From contig NZ_CACSIP010000013.1 of assembly GCF_902705885.1 (NCBI RefSeq), positions 1-64,000 of the forward strand: a stretch of 64,000 bases of DNA, read 5' to 3'. This document shows, in pieces, positions 54,178 through 63,370 of this stretch. Source of the stretch: Mycolicibacterium austroafricanum. GTDB taxonomy: Bacteria > Actinomycetota > Actinomycetes > Mycobacteriales > Mycobacteriaceae. The position numbers were made by a program, and so were the translations under genes. Numbering within the stretch: position 1 is the stretch's first letter; the number at the start of each line of letters is the position of its first letter. A model generated the notes under the pieces. The model saw only the letters and a program-made list of their open reading frames with translations, made no database searches and had not been told where the DNA came from.

Positions 54178-54510
54178 TCACCACATCAACCCGCGGATCA
54201 GCTCGGTCGGCGGGATGTCCTCCACCGGCCGGGTCTCCCCCAGCGCCGTGTAGACGACACAGTCCGGCTTCAGCGCGATCAACGCGTCCAGGTCGCCGGT
54301 GGCGACCGATCTTGTTCGCACCGGAGGCGTGCACACCCACCAGTTCAAGATCGGGTCTGCCGATGATCGCCCGTAACGCATGGCGTCCCGCGTTGCCGGT
54401 GGAGAACTGCACTACTCTGCGCATCACCCGCGCGATGTCCTGGCCGACGCCTTGCCTGCCCCGGTCACGATGGCGACCTCACCACTCAGGTCGAACTGTT
54501 TCAACGCCAT
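54178..54510 (-). pseudogene. Composite remnant: SDR 5' end joined to a truncated DapB-like gene
   Basis: From ATG 54510 the minus strand reads MALKQFDLSGEVAIVTGAGK, an SDR start. After a frameshift it continues GVGQDIARV and runs directly into MRRVVQFSTGNAGRHALRAI, the start of a DapB-like dehydrogenase. A second shift gives DALIALKPDCVVYTALGETR and a stop at 54178. The intact relatives are at 10646 and 61132. Both genes are reduced to their N-termini, so deletions and frameshifts have ruined the locus. Confidence 0.75.
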
Positions 54511-54554
54511 CAGCGATTCCCCTCCACGAGTGCTGCCCATCTAACGGGTCCTTC

Positions 54555-54566
54555 TGACTTAAGTCA
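54555..54566. promoter_or_regulatory. TetR operator upstream of the tetR gene
   Basis: TGACTTAAGTCA is a perfect 12-bp palindrome 46 bp upstream of the TetR start. Its 16-bp context on the minus strand (ATTGACTTAAGTCAGA) matches the site at 55236-55251 (ATTGACTATAGTCAGC) at 13 of 16 positions. Two copies flanking a TetR gene point to autoregulation. Confidence 0.8.
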
Positions 54567-54612
54567 ATCAAAAGCTCGTGCGGATCGCCCTGCCAGACGA
54601 TACTGTTCGCGA

Positions 54613-55215
54613 ATGGCACTGGTAGGCAGGCCCTCTCTCCGGCAGACGCGGCGCCTCCAGACTCGCGAACGGTTGTTGGGAGCAGCAATCGCCGAGTTCA
54701 AGCGGTCAGGACTCGCCGCGGCAGACGTCGGTGCCATAGTGTCGGCCGCCGGGGTCGCGCACGGCACGTTCTTCTTTCATTTCCGGACAAAGGAACACGT
54801 GCTACTGGAGTTGGAGCGCCGCGAAGAGGAGCGCATTGCCAAGCAACTCACCCGCTTCGCCCGCTCACCTCGCGATCTGGAATCCATCCTCCACGAGTCG
54901 GTCCGACTGGTGATGGGATTGGAACGTCGACTCGGTGCGCTGTTGTTCAAAGATTTTCTTGCTCTGCACTTCTCACAGACGCGACCGCCAGCCGAGGCGG
55001 TCGACCACCATCCCGTGGTCGTCGCGGTGGCCCAAGAGATCGAGCACGCCCGAACACTGGGCACGGTTGATCCGGATGCCGACCCGATGAACTGCGCGGT
55101 GTTCTTCCTGCTCGGTCTGTACGCGCTACTGACTACCACGCACGAGTGGCCCGGCCAGGCCGCGATGCTCGATGAGTACCTGGCGCGGACATTGCGCAGC
55201 ATCTGCGCGGAGTAG
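54613..55215 (+). CDS. TetR-family transcriptional regulator
   Basis: The protein has 200 residues. The N-terminal HTH is RERLLGAAIAEFKRSGLAAA plus DVGAIVSAAGVAHGTFFFHF, followed by RTKEHVLLELERREEERIAK. The C-terminal ligand domain ends in AVFFLLGLYALLTTTHEWPG. It lies 40 bp before the membrane-protein operon, and matching palindromes precede both genes, so it is almost certainly the local repressor. The ligand may be the operon's substrate. Confidence 0.92.
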   Translation: MALVGRPSLRQTRRLQTRERLLGAAIAEFKRSGLAAADVGAIVSAAGVAHGTFFFHFRTKEHVLLELERREEERIAKQLTRFARSPRDLESILHESVRLVMGLERRLGALLFKDFLALHFSQTRPPAEAVDHHPVVVAVAQEIEHARTLGTVDPDADPMNCAVFFLLGLYALLTTTHEWPGQAAMLDEYLARTLRSICAE

Positions 55216-55219
55216 CGGA

Positions 55220-55249
55220 TTGACTCCTTCGTTTCATTGACTATAGTCA
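55220..55249 (+). promoter_or_regulatory. Promoter with overlapping TetR operator; probable leaderless start
   Basis: A -35 TTGACT (55220-55225) and a -10 TATAGT (55242-55247) are 16 bp apart. The palindrome TGACTATAGTCA (55238-55249) covers the -10, so a bound TetR would block polymerase. The predicted transcript start falls at or beside the ATG at 55256, so the first mRNA is probably leaderless. Confidence 0.75.
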
Positions 55250-55255
55250 GCTCGC

Positions 55256-55987
55256 ATGAAGCTGCCCACGGTCGGAGGGCGCCGGGATTCCGGCGGTGCG
55301 GCCACCCCCACACGCTCCCCGAGTGGACTCGACGAACACATGGAGGCGTCCCAGCGGGCACAGCGCCAGGCGGACAAATGGCTCATTTCCGGCAGCCTTC
55401 TGATCGGGACCGCCGCTCTGGGAATCTTCGGCCTCCCACTGTTCCTGAGGGGCGTCTGGTTGCTCCGCAGGGCGCAACGCCAAGGCCTGTCCGTGCGCCC
55501 GATGCTGGTGACCCTGATCGGCTATCTCGTCATCATCGACGCGGCGATCAACACCGTCGGATGGGCCCTGGACCTGGTCGCCAACCACACCATCCTCGCC
55601 CGAATCCTGTTGAACGGCTGGGGGGCGATGTTCGACGCCGGCTACTTCTGGCACTACAACGAGCTCTGGTTGGGTGGCGCCGCCGGGCCCGGTGAAAAGG
55701 CCATGGAAGTCGGCATGATCCTGACCGTCTTCACCATGCGTATCGCGGCAGCCATCGGTTTCCTCCAGATGAAGCGATGGGGCCACCAGTGGATGATCAT
55801 CACATGTTGGATGGGCATCCTCATCTGGTGCCTGTACGTGTTCAACATGACGATGTACGCCGATGTCCGGTTTGCCGGCGTCGTGCTGCCCGTCGTCGGA
55901 TGGTGGCTCTACGACATCTTCTACATCACCCCCTTCCTCGCGATCCCGTACCTCCACTCGGTGAACCGTGAAATCTTCTCCGACTAG
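55256..55987 (+). CDS. Polytopic membrane protein A1 of the NorQD-linked cluster
   Basis: The protein has 243 residues, with a polar 40-residue N-terminus and then about six membrane segments. Shared with its paralogue at 58672 are acidic and histidine residues in or near helices: [58 protein letters not shown] and [16 protein letters not shown]. Such conserved D/E/H/N groups could bind a metal. I recognise no known family; it is not a clear PmoA/PmoC or AveC relative. It is the first gene behind the TetR-controlled promoter. Confidence 0.8.
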   Translation: MKLPTVGGRRDSGGAATPTRSPSGLDEHMEASQRAQRQADKWLISGSLLIGTAALGIFGLPLFLRGVWLLRRAQRQGLSVRPMLVTLIGYLVIIDAAINTVGWALDLVANHTILARILLNGWGAMFDAGYFWHYNELWLGGAAGPGEKAMEVGMILTVFTMRIAAAIGFLQMKRWGHQWMIITCWMGILIWCLYVFNMTMYADVRFAGVVLPVVGWWLYDIFYITPFLAIPYLHSVNREIFSD

Positions 55988-56043
55988 CTGTAATGACTTC
56001 ACTCATTGACGACACTCAATGCCAATCGACGACTGGAGGTCCG

Positions 56044-56073
56044 ATGACCAACCCCAGCTACGAGGAGAACTGA
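56044..56073 (+). CDS. Nine-codon minigene between A1 and the small membrane protein
   Basis: ATG ACC AAC ... TGA reads MTNPSYEEN. GGAGG lies 4 bases upstream. Its last codons contain the GAGGAG that serves the next small gene, and its stop is one base before that gene's GTG. It may be a translational-coupling leader rather than a functional peptide. An inverted repeat CATTGA-N6-TCAATG (56004-56021) lies just before it. Confidence 0.4.
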   Translation: MTNPSYEEN

Positions 56074-56074
56074 C

Positions 56075-56182
56075 GTGGGCGGCTGGATCTGGGAGATACT
56101 GCGCTACGTGGCCGCCTGGGGCGGAACCGCACTCATCATCTGGTTCTGGTACTGGATGTTCTCCAATATCGGCACCTTCTGA
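56075..56182 (+). CDS. 35-residue single-span membrane protein
   Basis: It begins at GTG 56075 with GAGGAG 7 bases upstream. The sequence is MGGWIWEILRYVAAWGGTAL followed by IIWFWYWMFSNIGTF: one Trp-rich transmembrane helix with almost nothing outside. It sits between membrane protein A1 and the VWA gene. The mirror position beside A2 is taken by another tiny one-span protein, so these are probably small subunits of the membrane complex. Confidence 0.65.
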   Translation: MGGWIWEILRYVAAWGGTALIIWFWYWMFSNIGTF

Positions 56183-56195
56183 GGCCGGACACGCG

Positions 56196-57728
56196 ATGTC
56201 TGAACTCTCCGACGCGCACGCCATGGCGATCGAGCGCAGTTGCGCCCTGAGCGCCGTCGCGCTGAGCGAGCAGCGCCGCACCGGTGCGCATCTGGTCACC
56301 GGGCAGCACCGTGGCTTCGGTTTGAGTTCGATGCTCGACGTGGTGCATGTTCCCTACCCGGTGACAGATCGTCTGTGGACACGCCGGACACTGACATGCG
56401 GTGTAGCCCTGCAGTGTTCGCCCTCCAAGGATCGACTCACCGACTATCGACTCAACGAACTGTCCGGGCGTGAACTGAGCGCGCTCGCGCTCGTCGAGGC
56501 CGGCGTCGCCCTCGGGTGGATAGCCGCCAACTGGCCCGGGCTGCTCACCGAGATGCGGCGCCTTCTCCCCGACCTCGAGATCTCATCGGCCGATATGGAC
56601 GCCAAAGAGATGCTCAACCGCGCGGTCGTGTTGGCCCGCACCAAGCATCCGCTTGTCGTCGACCCTATCCTGGGCAGCTTGCCGCGGGCGTACACGATGC
56701 CGCAGGGACTGTCGGACAAGCTGCGACGCTCCTTCGGGCGCCTGCCGTGGACGACGAACCAGAAACGGGCACCGCAACCGCATTCGGTCCCGGCAGGCGG
56801 CGATGGCGGGGTACGCAATCCGAACCTGCCGCCACCGAGCCGCCCGCAGGACAACGACCTCGACGTCACCCCGGAGCACCGCCCCGGTATCCCGTACCCG
56901 GAATGGAATGCGTGGACCGAGAGCTTCATGCCCGATCACGTCGCTGTGCTCGAGCAGGCACACAACGGCAGCGGCGGACCGCCCGGCGCCATCGCCGTCG
57001 ACATCCGCAGGTGGTTCGAGAAGAACACCCACCGTGCGATGACGAACCGGCTGGAAGACGGATCCGATATCGACATCGACCAGTACGTCAGCCATTACAT
57101 CGACGTGACCACCGGTGAGGCGGTGGAGCCGCGCATCTTCCGCGAACTGCTGCCCGCCTGCCGCGACGTCACGACGGCGGTGCTCCTCGACGGCAGCTCC
57201 TCGCTCGGAGTGCACGGCGGTTCGGTCTTCAAACTCGAACTGGCCTGCGCTGACGCGCTGTCCCGAGCGATGACGTCGGCCCGCGAGCGGCACGGCATCT
57301 TCACCTTCACCGGGAACACCCGGCACCGTGTCGAGGTCACCTGCCTCAAGGACTTCCCCGATCGCCGGTTCGTCCCGCCCGGCAGTCTCGGTCTGGCCAC
57401 CGGCGGCTACACCCGGCTCGGTGCGCCGCTGCGCCACATGACGAGTCGCCTTCTCGCTCAGCCGAGTGAACGACGTCTGCTGATCGTCATCGGCGACGGC
57501 CTGATCTCCGATGAGGGCTACGAAGGGCGGTACGCCTGGGCGGACGCCGCCCACGCCGTCGAGGAAGCCAATGACGCCGGTGTCTGCATGTACTACGTCG
57601 GCGTCGGCCCGACCCGGGTCGATCCCCTTCCTGAAGTCTTCGGGCCGCGACGGTCCCAGCGAATCCGCCGGGTCGAAGACCTTCCGCGTGTTCTCGCCCA
57701 CGTCCACAGGGAGCTGGTGACCGCATGA
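56196..57728 (+). CDS. VWA-domain protein of the NorD/CbbO type
   Basis: The protein has 510 residues from ATG 56196. The C-terminal half is a von Willebrand A domain with the metal-ion-dependent adhesion motif DGSSS in TAVLLDGSSSLGVHGG, followed by GGYTRLGAPLRHMTSRLLAQ and LLIVIGDGLISDEGYEGRYA. It overlaps the AAA+ gene by 4 bp. NorD/CbbO proteins work with NorQ/CbbQ ATPases to activate metalloenzymes (nitric oxide reductase, Rubisco). No NorBC or Rubisco is present here. Confidence 0.88.
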   Translation: MSELSDAHAMAIERSCALSAVALSEQRRTGAHLVTGQHRGFGLSSMLDVVHVPYPVTDRLWTRRTLTCGVALQCSPSKDRLTDYRLNELSGRELSALALVEAGVALGWIAANWPGLLTEMRRLLPDLEISSADMDAKEMLNRAVVLARTKHPLVVDPILGSLPRAYTMPQGLSDKLRRSFGRLPWTTNQKRAPQPHSVPAGGDGGVRNPNLPPPSRPQDNDLDVTPEHRPGIPYPEWNAWTESFMPDHVAVLEQAHNGSGGPPGAIAVDIRRWFEKNTHRAMTNRLEDGSDIDIDQYVSHYIDVTTGEAVEPRIFRELLPACRDVTTAVLLDGSSSLGVHGGSVFKLELACADALSRAMTSARERHGIFTFTGNTRHRVEVTCLKDFPDRRFVPPGSLGLATGGYTRLGAPLRHMTSRLLAQPSERRLLIVIGDGLISDEGYEGRYAWADAAHAVEEANDAGVCMYYVGVGPTRVDPLPEVFGPRRSQRIRRVEDLPRVLAHVHRELVTA

Positions 57729-58528
57729 ATACCGACAACTATTACGCGAACGGCAATGAGGTCCAGCTGTTCGAGCAGGCCTATCGGCAACGGCTGCCCG
57801 TGATGCTCACCGGCCCCACCGGATGCGGGAAAACCCGGCTGGTCGAGCACATGGGAACGCTCCTGGGCCGCCCTGTCGTCACCATCAGCTGCCATGACGA
57901 CCTGACCAGCTCTGATCTGGTGGGGCGGTTCGTGGTCACCGGCGGTGACGTCACGTGGACCGACGGCCCGCTCACCCGCGCGGTCAAGGCGGGTGCGATC
58001 TGCTACCTGGACGAGGTCGTCGAAGCGCGGCATGACTCACTGGCCGTCCTGCACTCCCTCACCGACCACCGGCGCACCCTCTACCTCGATCGCGCCGGGG
58101 AAGTGGTCCAGGCACCGGAGACGTTCATGCTGGTGTCTTCGTACAACCCCGCCTACCGCAGCTCGCTCAAGGAGCTGAAGCCGTCGTTCCGACAGCGGTT
58201 CGTCACGCTGCCCATGCGTTACCTGCCACCGGAGCGCGAAGCCGAGGTGATCGTGGCCGAAGCGGGCATCGGGCTGCCGACCGCTCAGCGCCTGGTCCGA
58301 TGTGCCACCGCGATCCGGACGGCGGACGAGGCGTTCCATTTCGAGCCGCCCTCCACCCGCGTTCTGGTCACGGCCGCACTACTGATCGCCGCGGGCGCAA
58401 CGGAATTGGAAGCCGCACAGGCATGCGTACTCGCGCCCCTGTCCAGTGACGGCGCCATCTCCGAGGGGTTGCGCGAGGTGGCCGCGGCCAGCCTGGCCGA
58501 TGCCGACAGCCCCCGACCGAACCGCTAG
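57725..58528 (+). CDS. MoxR-class AAA+ ATPase, NorQ/CbbQ/NirQ type
   Basis: The protein has 267 residues. LPVMLTGPTGCGKTRLVEHM (Walker A), ISCHDDLTSSDLVGRFVVTG, AICYLDEVVEARHDSLAVLH (Walker B), SSYNPAYRSSLKELKPSFRQ (sensor I and Arg finger region) are close to NorQ of denitrifiers. The ATPase remodels a client enzyme with its VWA partner. It ends 15 bp before the 43-residue membrane protein gene. Confidence 0.93.
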   Translation: MNTDNYYANGNEVQLFEQAYRQRLPVMLTGPTGCGKTRLVEHMGTLLGRPVVTISCHDDLTSSDLVGRFVVTGGDVTWTDGPLTRAVKAGAICYLDEVVEARHDSLAVLHSLTDHRRTLYLDRAGEVVQAPETFMLVSSYNPAYRSSLKELKPSFRQRFVTLPMRYLPPEREAEVIVAEAGIGLPTAQRLVRCATAIRTADEAFHFEPPSTRVLVTAALLIAAGATELEAAQACVLAPLSSDGAISEGLREVAAASLADADSPRPNR

Positions 58529-58543
58529 AAGGGAATCGCCGAC

Positions 58544-58675
58544 ATGGTCGATCAGAAGGAAAAGAACCGCAAGAAGGCCCTGATCATTCTGCAGGTCGTG
58601 ATCTACGGGTATCTGCTGACGATGTTCCTGATCCAGCTCTACATGTCGTTCACACGCGGCTGGTGGGATCTGTGA
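58544..58675 (+). CDS. 43-residue single-span membrane protein
   Basis: The sequence starts MVDQKEKNRKKALIILQVVI with a strongly basic cytoplasmic end, continues YGYLLTMFLIQLYMSF as one helix, and ends TRGWWDL. AAGGG precedes the ATG by about 10 bases. The stop overlaps the GTG start of the second polytopic protein (GTGA), so the two are co-translated. It is a likely accessory subunit. Confidence 0.7.
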   Translation: MVDQKEKNRKKALIILQVVIYGYLLTMFLIQLYMSFTRGWWDL

Positions 58676-59406
58676 ATTTCCCTCCCCTCAAACGGAAGCC
58701 GGCGGTCGCGGTGACCGCCTCCGTTCCAGCCGAGGGTTCGATCAGCCTCGAGGGGCACCATGAGGAGTCCCGGCTGGCGCAGCGGCGCGCCGACAAGTGG
58801 ATGATCGTCGGCGCGGGCCTGATGGGGATGTGGGCGCCGGGGCTGATCGGCTTTCCCATCTTCATGCGCGGAGTGTGGCTACAACGCCAGGCACTGCGTG
58901 CCGGCTACTCCGTCCGACCGATGATCGTCACGCTCATCGGCTACCTCGTGCTGATCGACGGCATGCTCAACAGCCTCGGGTGGGCCCTCGACCTGGTCGC
59001 CAACCACACCCTGATCAACCGGGTGCTGATGGTCGGCTGGGGCGCGATGTTCGACGCCGGCTACTTCTGGCACTACAACGAAGCGTGGGTCGGCGGTGCC
59101 GCCGGACCCGGCGAGAAATCCATGGTGTTCGGCATGATCCTCACCGTCTTCGCGATGCGTTGCGCCGCGGCGATCGGCTTCCTGCAAATGAAGCGGTGGG
59201 GCCATCAGTGGATGATCATCACCTGCTGGATGGGCGTACTCATCTGGTGTCTGTACGTCTTCAACATGACGATGTACGCCGATGTCCGTTATGCGGGCAC
59301 CGTGTTCCCGGTCATCGGCTGGTGGCTCTACGACATCTTCTACATCACCCCCTTCCTCGCGATCCCGTACCTGCACACGGTGAATCGTGAAATCTTCTCC
59401 GACTGA
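58672..59406 (+). CDS. Polytopic membrane protein A2, close paralogue of A1
   Basis: The protein has 244 residues from GTG 58672. After a different 30-residue N-terminus it follows A1 closely; the last 180 residues or so are largely identical, including [48 protein letters not shown] and the identical VNREIFSD end. The conserved polar residues are kept while lipid-facing ones vary, suggesting a shared active or cofactor site and possibly an A1-A2 heteromer. Family unknown. Confidence 0.8.
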   Translation: MNFPPLKRKPAVAVTASVPAEGSISLEGHHEESRLAQRRADKWMIVGAGLMGMWAPGLIGFPIFMRGVWLQRQALRAGYSVRPMIVTLIGYLVLIDGMLNSLGWALDLVANHTLINRVLMVGWGAMFDAGYFWHYNEAWVGGAAGPGEKSMVFGMILTVFAMRCAAAIGFLQMKRWGHQWMIITCWMGVLIWCLYVFNMTMYADVRYAGTVFPVIGWWLYDIFYITPFLAIPYLHTVNREIFSD

Positions 59407-59425
59407 ACACCTTCGAGGAGTAACT

Positions 59426-59854
59426 GTGAGCACCACACCCGAGACCATCGACGAGAAGCCCGAGGATCTTCCCCCGGGCACCACCCCCTACTACGCGCGG
59501 ATGCACAAGTGGATCAAGCGCGCCGTTTTGGTGTGCCTGGTCGCGCTCGTCATCGAGGGCGCCTTCACGCTGCCGTTCATGGCGGTGTACTACGGCTACC
59601 CGACGCTGAGCCTCACTGAGATCTGCAGTGAGCTCCTCAAGGTCCGCTACTCCGACGATGAACTGGAGTGCAAGGTTCCGTACCCAGCGTTCGGTCCGCC
59701 GGAAGGCGCCGAGGGCAAGGACACCGCCCGCGACGAATGGGGTATCCAGCCCGTACCCAGGTACGAACGGATCGGTTTCCGTGAGCTGGTGCGCAATCAC
59801 GAAGAGCGTGAGGCGCGACGGGCCGCCGAACAGCAGGAGGCCGGGAATCCATGA
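59426..59854 (+). CDS. One-span protein with Cys-containing exported domain
   Basis: The protein has 142 residues from GTG 59426 behind GAGGAG. The N-terminal 30 are cytoplasmic, a helix spans about 35-57 ([20 protein letters not shown]), then a polar domain with two cysteines (EICSELLK and ELECKVPYP) and a charged Arg/Glu-rich end. It is encoded between A2 and the first P450 (4 bp overlap). I do not recognise a family; it could be a further subunit or an electron-transfer docking protein. Confidence 0.65.
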   Translation: MSTTPETIDEKPEDLPPGTTPYYARMHKWIKRAVLVCLVALVIEGAFTLPFMAVYYGYPTLSLTEICSELLKVRYSDDELECKVPYPAFGPPEGAEGKDTARDEWGIQPVPRYERIGFRELVRNHEEREARRAAEQQEAGNP

Positions 59855-61068
59855 CTGACCTCGAAGCGCACGCCGAGAACTGGGACCTGCGCCACCAGGA
59901 CTTCAACGATCCCGACTTCTTGTACGACGTCTACGCGGTGATGCGCCAACAGTCGCCGTTCGCCCGCACCGACAATCCATTTCTCAGCGCGACGCCGACG
60001 GGCGCCTGGGTGGCGGTGCGGTACGCCGAATGCGTCAAGATTCTGCAGGACTGGGAACACTTCTCCAGCAACCCGACGCCTGAGGGGGCCGAACAGCTCG
60101 CCGGTGATCTGGTGATCACGCTCGACCCGCCGCGGCAGCAGAAGTTCCGCAAAGTACTGAACCCGTACTTCTCGCCGGCGCGGATGAAGGCCCTGCGGCC
60201 CGAGATCGGCGCTGAAACCGACCAGCTGATCGATGATTTCATCGAGTCGGGGTCAGGCGATCTCGCGCAGGTCGCCTGGCGTCAGCCCGGCATCGTGTTC
60301 TTCAAGTACCTGCTCGGCATGCCGGTCGAGGATGTCGCGTTGTGCATCGAACTCACCGACACCTCGCTCAACGGCGCCACCGAGCAAGACCGCATGGGCG
60401 CCTGGGGTGGGCTGTATCAACATCTGCACGACGCTGTGACGACGCGGGTGCATCAGCCGCCCCGAGACGACATGATCGACGTACTGCTGTCCGCCGAGAT
60501 CGACGGTGAGAAACTGTCGTTTCCCGACGTCGTGTCCAACGCGATGCTGCTGGTCCAGGCTGGTCTCGAGACAACCGCCAGCGCAATGTCTTTCGCCTAC
60601 CACTATCTCGCCACCAACCCCGCTGAGCGGGACCGGCTGATCGAAGAACCAGAGCTGCTGGCCAGAGCGGTGGAGGAGTTCATCCGGTTCGCCGGTTCGA
60701 TCCATGGCATCCCCCGCACCGTCACCAAAGAAGTCGAGATGAGTGGATGCACCTTCGCCCGCGGCGCGTCGGTGATCGTCAACTACGCCGCCGCCAACCG
60801 CGACGAGCAGGAGTTCCCCGATGCGCACCGGTGCATCATGGACCGTCGGGAGAACCGGCACCTCGGGTTCGGCGCCGGGGTGCACCGTTGCCTCGGCTCC
60901 AATCTCGCGCGACTCGAATTTCAGGTCGGTCTCGAGCGGGTGCTGTCCCGGATGCCCGATTTCACCATCGCGCCCGGGCAGGAGGCGAAGTTCCACGGCA
61001 ACTCCGTGACACGTGGATTCCGCTCGGTCCCGGTGATATTCAGCCCCGGCGAACGGTCGAGGCCGTGA
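59851..61068 (+). CDS. Cytochrome P450 (first)
   Basis: The protein has 405 residues. The I-helix reads [16 protein letters not shown], with Glu replacing the usual Asp of the AGxDT motif. The K-helix ExxR is in [10 protein letters not shown], and the heme-binding loop is [19 protein letters not shown] with the proximal Cys. It is a soluble actinobacterial P450 needing a ferredoxin; none is encoded in the window. It is co-transcribed with the NorQD-type genes. Confidence 0.95.
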   Translation: MTDLEAHAENWDLRHQDFNDPDFLYDVYAVMRQQSPFARTDNPFLSATPTGAWVAVRYAECVKILQDWEHFSSNPTPEGAEQLAGDLVITLDPPRQQKFRKVLNPYFSPARMKALRPEIGAETDQLIDDFIESGSGDLAQVAWRQPGIVFFKYLLGMPVEDVALCIELTDTSLNGATEQDRMGAWGGLYQHLHDAVTTRVHQPPRDDMIDVLLSAEIDGEKLSFPDVVSNAMLLVQAGLETTASAMSFAYHYLATNPAERDRLIEEPELLARAVEEFIRFAGSIHGIPRTVTKEVEMSGCTFARGASVIVNYAAANRDEQEFPDAHRCIMDRRENRHLGFGAGVHRCLGSNLARLEFQVGLERVLSRMPDFTIAPGQEAKFHGNSVTRGFRSVPVIFSPGERSRP

Positions 61069-61131
61069 CCTACAACGATCTTCCGCCGCTTCTGCCCCGC
61101 GGGGTTCTGTCAACAAGCTGAGAGGGTGCCC

Positions 61132-62184
61132 ATGAAGACCTACCGAGTGATCCAATGGATGACCGGCGACGTAGGCCGGGTCGGAGTCCGCCACTTCGCT
61201 GACAACCCCGTGTATGACCTCGTCGGCGTTCTCGTCCACAGTAAGGACAAGGTGGGCAGGGACGCCGGCGAGATCGCCGGTATTGCGCCGACAGGCATCA
61301 CCGCAACCGACGACATCGAGTCGATGATCGCACTCGTTGCCGACTGTGTGTTCTACACACCGATCATCATGGACGTCGACACCCTGTGCCGGTTGTTGAG
61401 GTCCGGTAAGAATGTCGTCACCACGAGCGGATTCTTCCATCCCTCACCGGACTTCGAAGAGCCCGCCAGGGCGATACGCGCGGCATGCGAGGAGGGCGGC
61501 TCGTCGTTCCACGGTGGAGGCATCCATCCGGGATATGCGGGCGACGTCCTGCCACTCACGCTGGCACGGGTGATGAGCCGGGTCGACTCCATCAACGTGT
61601 ACGAGGTGGTCAACATCCTCGACGACGCACCGGTCGACCACATCGACTGGATGGGGTTCGGCAAGGACAAGGAAAAGTTCCTCGCCGAGCCGACGATCCT
61701 GGGTCTCGGTCTGCCGTTCTTCGCCCAATCGATGTACATGATCGCCGACGGCCTCGGCGTGACCATCGACGAGGTCACCGCCGCGGAGGTCGCGGTCGCG
61801 ACGGCGGTGCGGGACATCCCGCACGACGAGGGAGCGATTCCGGCCGGAACGGTTGCTGCGCAGCGGCATGAGTGGACAGCATGGGTAGGTGGACAGCCGC
61901 TGATCGTCTTCCATGCCATCTATGTGAGCGCCGGGCCCGAACAACTGGAGCCGGCATGGGATTGGGGCAAGACGCGGTACGAGATCGTCATCGACGGAGA
62001 TCCGCCGACAGAGCTGACGCTGCAGGGTGTCCGGCAGCCCGACGGGACGATGGCCCACCCCGGCTACAACTGGACGGCGATGGGTGCGATCAACGCGATT
62101 CCCGACGTCTGCGACGCCGCACCCGGGTGGGTCACCCACCACGACCTCGGCATGGTCCGGCCCCGGGGCCTGGTGCGGCAATGA
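61132..62184 (+). CDS. DapB-like NAD(P)-dependent dehydrogenase
   Basis: The protein has 350 residues from ATG 61132 (GTG 61126 possible). The Rossmann start VIQWMTGDVGRVGVRHFADN, LVGVLVHSKDKVGRDAGEIA, NVVTTSGFFHPSP and GGGIHPGYAGDVLPLTLARV match the family of the gene at 10646, here likely a pathway dehydrogenase placed between two P450s. Its stop overlaps the second P450 start by 4 bp. It probably oxidises or reduces a product of the P450s. Confidence 0.85.
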   Translation: MKTYRVIQWMTGDVGRVGVRHFADNPVYDLVGVLVHSKDKVGRDAGEIAGIAPTGITATDDIESMIALVADCVFYTPIIMDVDTLCRLLRSGKNVVTTSGFFHPSPDFEEPARAIRAACEEGGSSFHGGGIHPGYAGDVLPLTLARVMSRVDSINVYEVVNILDDAPVDHIDWMGFGKDKEKFLAEPTILGLGLPFFAQSMYMIADGLGVTIDEVTAAEVAVATAVRDIPHDEGAIPAGTVAAQRHEWTAWVGGQPLIVFHAIYVSAGPEQLEPAWDWGKTRYEIVIDGDPPTELTLQGVRQPDGTMAHPGYNWTAMGAINAIPDVCDAAPGWVTHHDLGMVRPRGLVRQ

Positions 62185-63362
62185 CCGCCGAGCAGGTGCC
62201 GCACCCGTCGGTCGATCTCCCCCATGTCCGCTATGCCGACCTGCCCATGGAGCGCGACCGCGGCGAGGGGTGGGCGGCGCTACGCCGGTTGGGTCCGGTG
62301 CTGTACGGGGACGGGTGGTACTACCTCACCCGGCGGGAGGATGTGCTCGCCGCGCTGCGTGATCCCGAGGTCTTCTCGTCCAGAATCGGTTACGACGAGA
62401 TGATCAGCCCGGTGCCGTTGGTTCCCTTGGGGTTCGACCCACCGGAACACACCCGGTACCGCCGGATCCTGCACTCGTACTTCAGCCCCCAGACCCTGAA
62501 CGCGGCGCTGCCGTCGCTGCAGGCTCAAGCTGCCGAGATCATCTCGTCGATCGCCCGACGCGACCACTGTGAGGTGATGGCGGACCTCGCGACTCCGTAC
62601 CCGTCGCAGGTCTTCCTCACGCTGTTCGGGCTGCCGCTCGAGGACCGAAACCGTCTGATCGCCTGGAAGGACGCGATCATCGGATTCAGTCTCACCACCG
62701 ATCCCGACAGCGTCGACCTCACCCCTGCCGCCGAGCTGTACGGCTATCTGACGGAGGCGGTTTCGACACTGAGGGCGCAGCCACGGGACGGAATGCTGTC
62801 GGACCTGCTGCGTGGGGACGACCCACTCTCGGACGCCGAGGCCGTCGGTCTGTCCTTGGTGTTCGTTCTCGCCGGTCTCGACACCGTCACCTCGACCATC
62901 GGCGCGACCATGCTGGAGCTGGCACGACGGCCGGAACTGCGCGCCTCACTGCGCGAGAATCCGGGCGGCATCGCCGCCTTCGTCGAGGAGATGATCAGGC
63001 TCGAACCGTCGGCGCCGGTGGTCGGTCGGGTCACGACGCGGCCCGTGACGGTCGCGGGCGTCGACCTTCCCGCCGGCGCCGAGGTTCGGTTGTGTCTGGG
63101 CGCGATCAACCGCGACGGCAGTGATGCGCAGTCCGGCGACGACTTCGTACTGGACGGCAAACTGCACAAGCACTGGGGCTTCGGTGGCGGCCCGCACAGA
63201 TGCCTGGGTTCACACCTGGCTCGGATGGAGCTGAAACTCGTTGTCAGCGAATGGCTCTCACGGATACCGGAGTTCGAGCTGGTATCCGGATTCATCCCGG
63301 AGATCACCTGGCCGTCCGCAACCTGCACATTGCCCGAGCTGCCGCTGCGGATACTTCGCTAG
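62181..63362 (+). CDS. Cytochrome P450 (second)
   Basis: The protein has 393 residues from the ATG overlapping the dehydrogenase stop. FVLAGLDTVTSTIGATMLEL is a standard AGxDT I-helix, FVEEMIRLEPSAPVVGRVTT carries ExxR, and HWGFGGGPHRCLGSHLARME is the heme loop. Unlike the first P450 its proton-delivery Asp/Thr pair is canonical. Together they suggest two successive oxidations of one substrate. Confidence 0.95.
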   Translation: MTAEQVPHPSVDLPHVRYADLPMERDRGEGWAALRRLGPVLYGDGWYYLTRREDVLAALRDPEVFSSRIGYDEMISPVPLVPLGFDPPEHTRYRRILHSYFSPQTLNAALPSLQAQAAEIISSIARRDHCEVMADLATPYPSQVFLTLFGLPLEDRNRLIAWKDAIIGFSLTTDPDSVDLTPAAELYGYLTEAVSTLRAQPRDGMLSDLLRGDDPLSDAEAVGLSLVFVLAGLDTVTSTIGATMLELARRPELRASLRENPGGIAAFVEEMIRLEPSAPVVGRVTTRPVTVAGVDLPAGAEVRLCLGAINRDGSDAQSGDDFVLDGKLHKHWGFGGGPHRCLGSHLARMELKLVVSEWLSRIPEFELVSGFIPEITWPSATCTLPELPLRILR

Positions 63363-63370
63363 GGAAAACC

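Noticed and set aside
55256-59406. Assignment of A1/A2 to particulate methane/ammonia monooxygenase or AveC-like spirocyclase
   Set aside because: No PmoB-like cupredoxin subunit is present, the polar residues do not fit the PmoC metal ligands I know, and the helices do not match AveC motifs.
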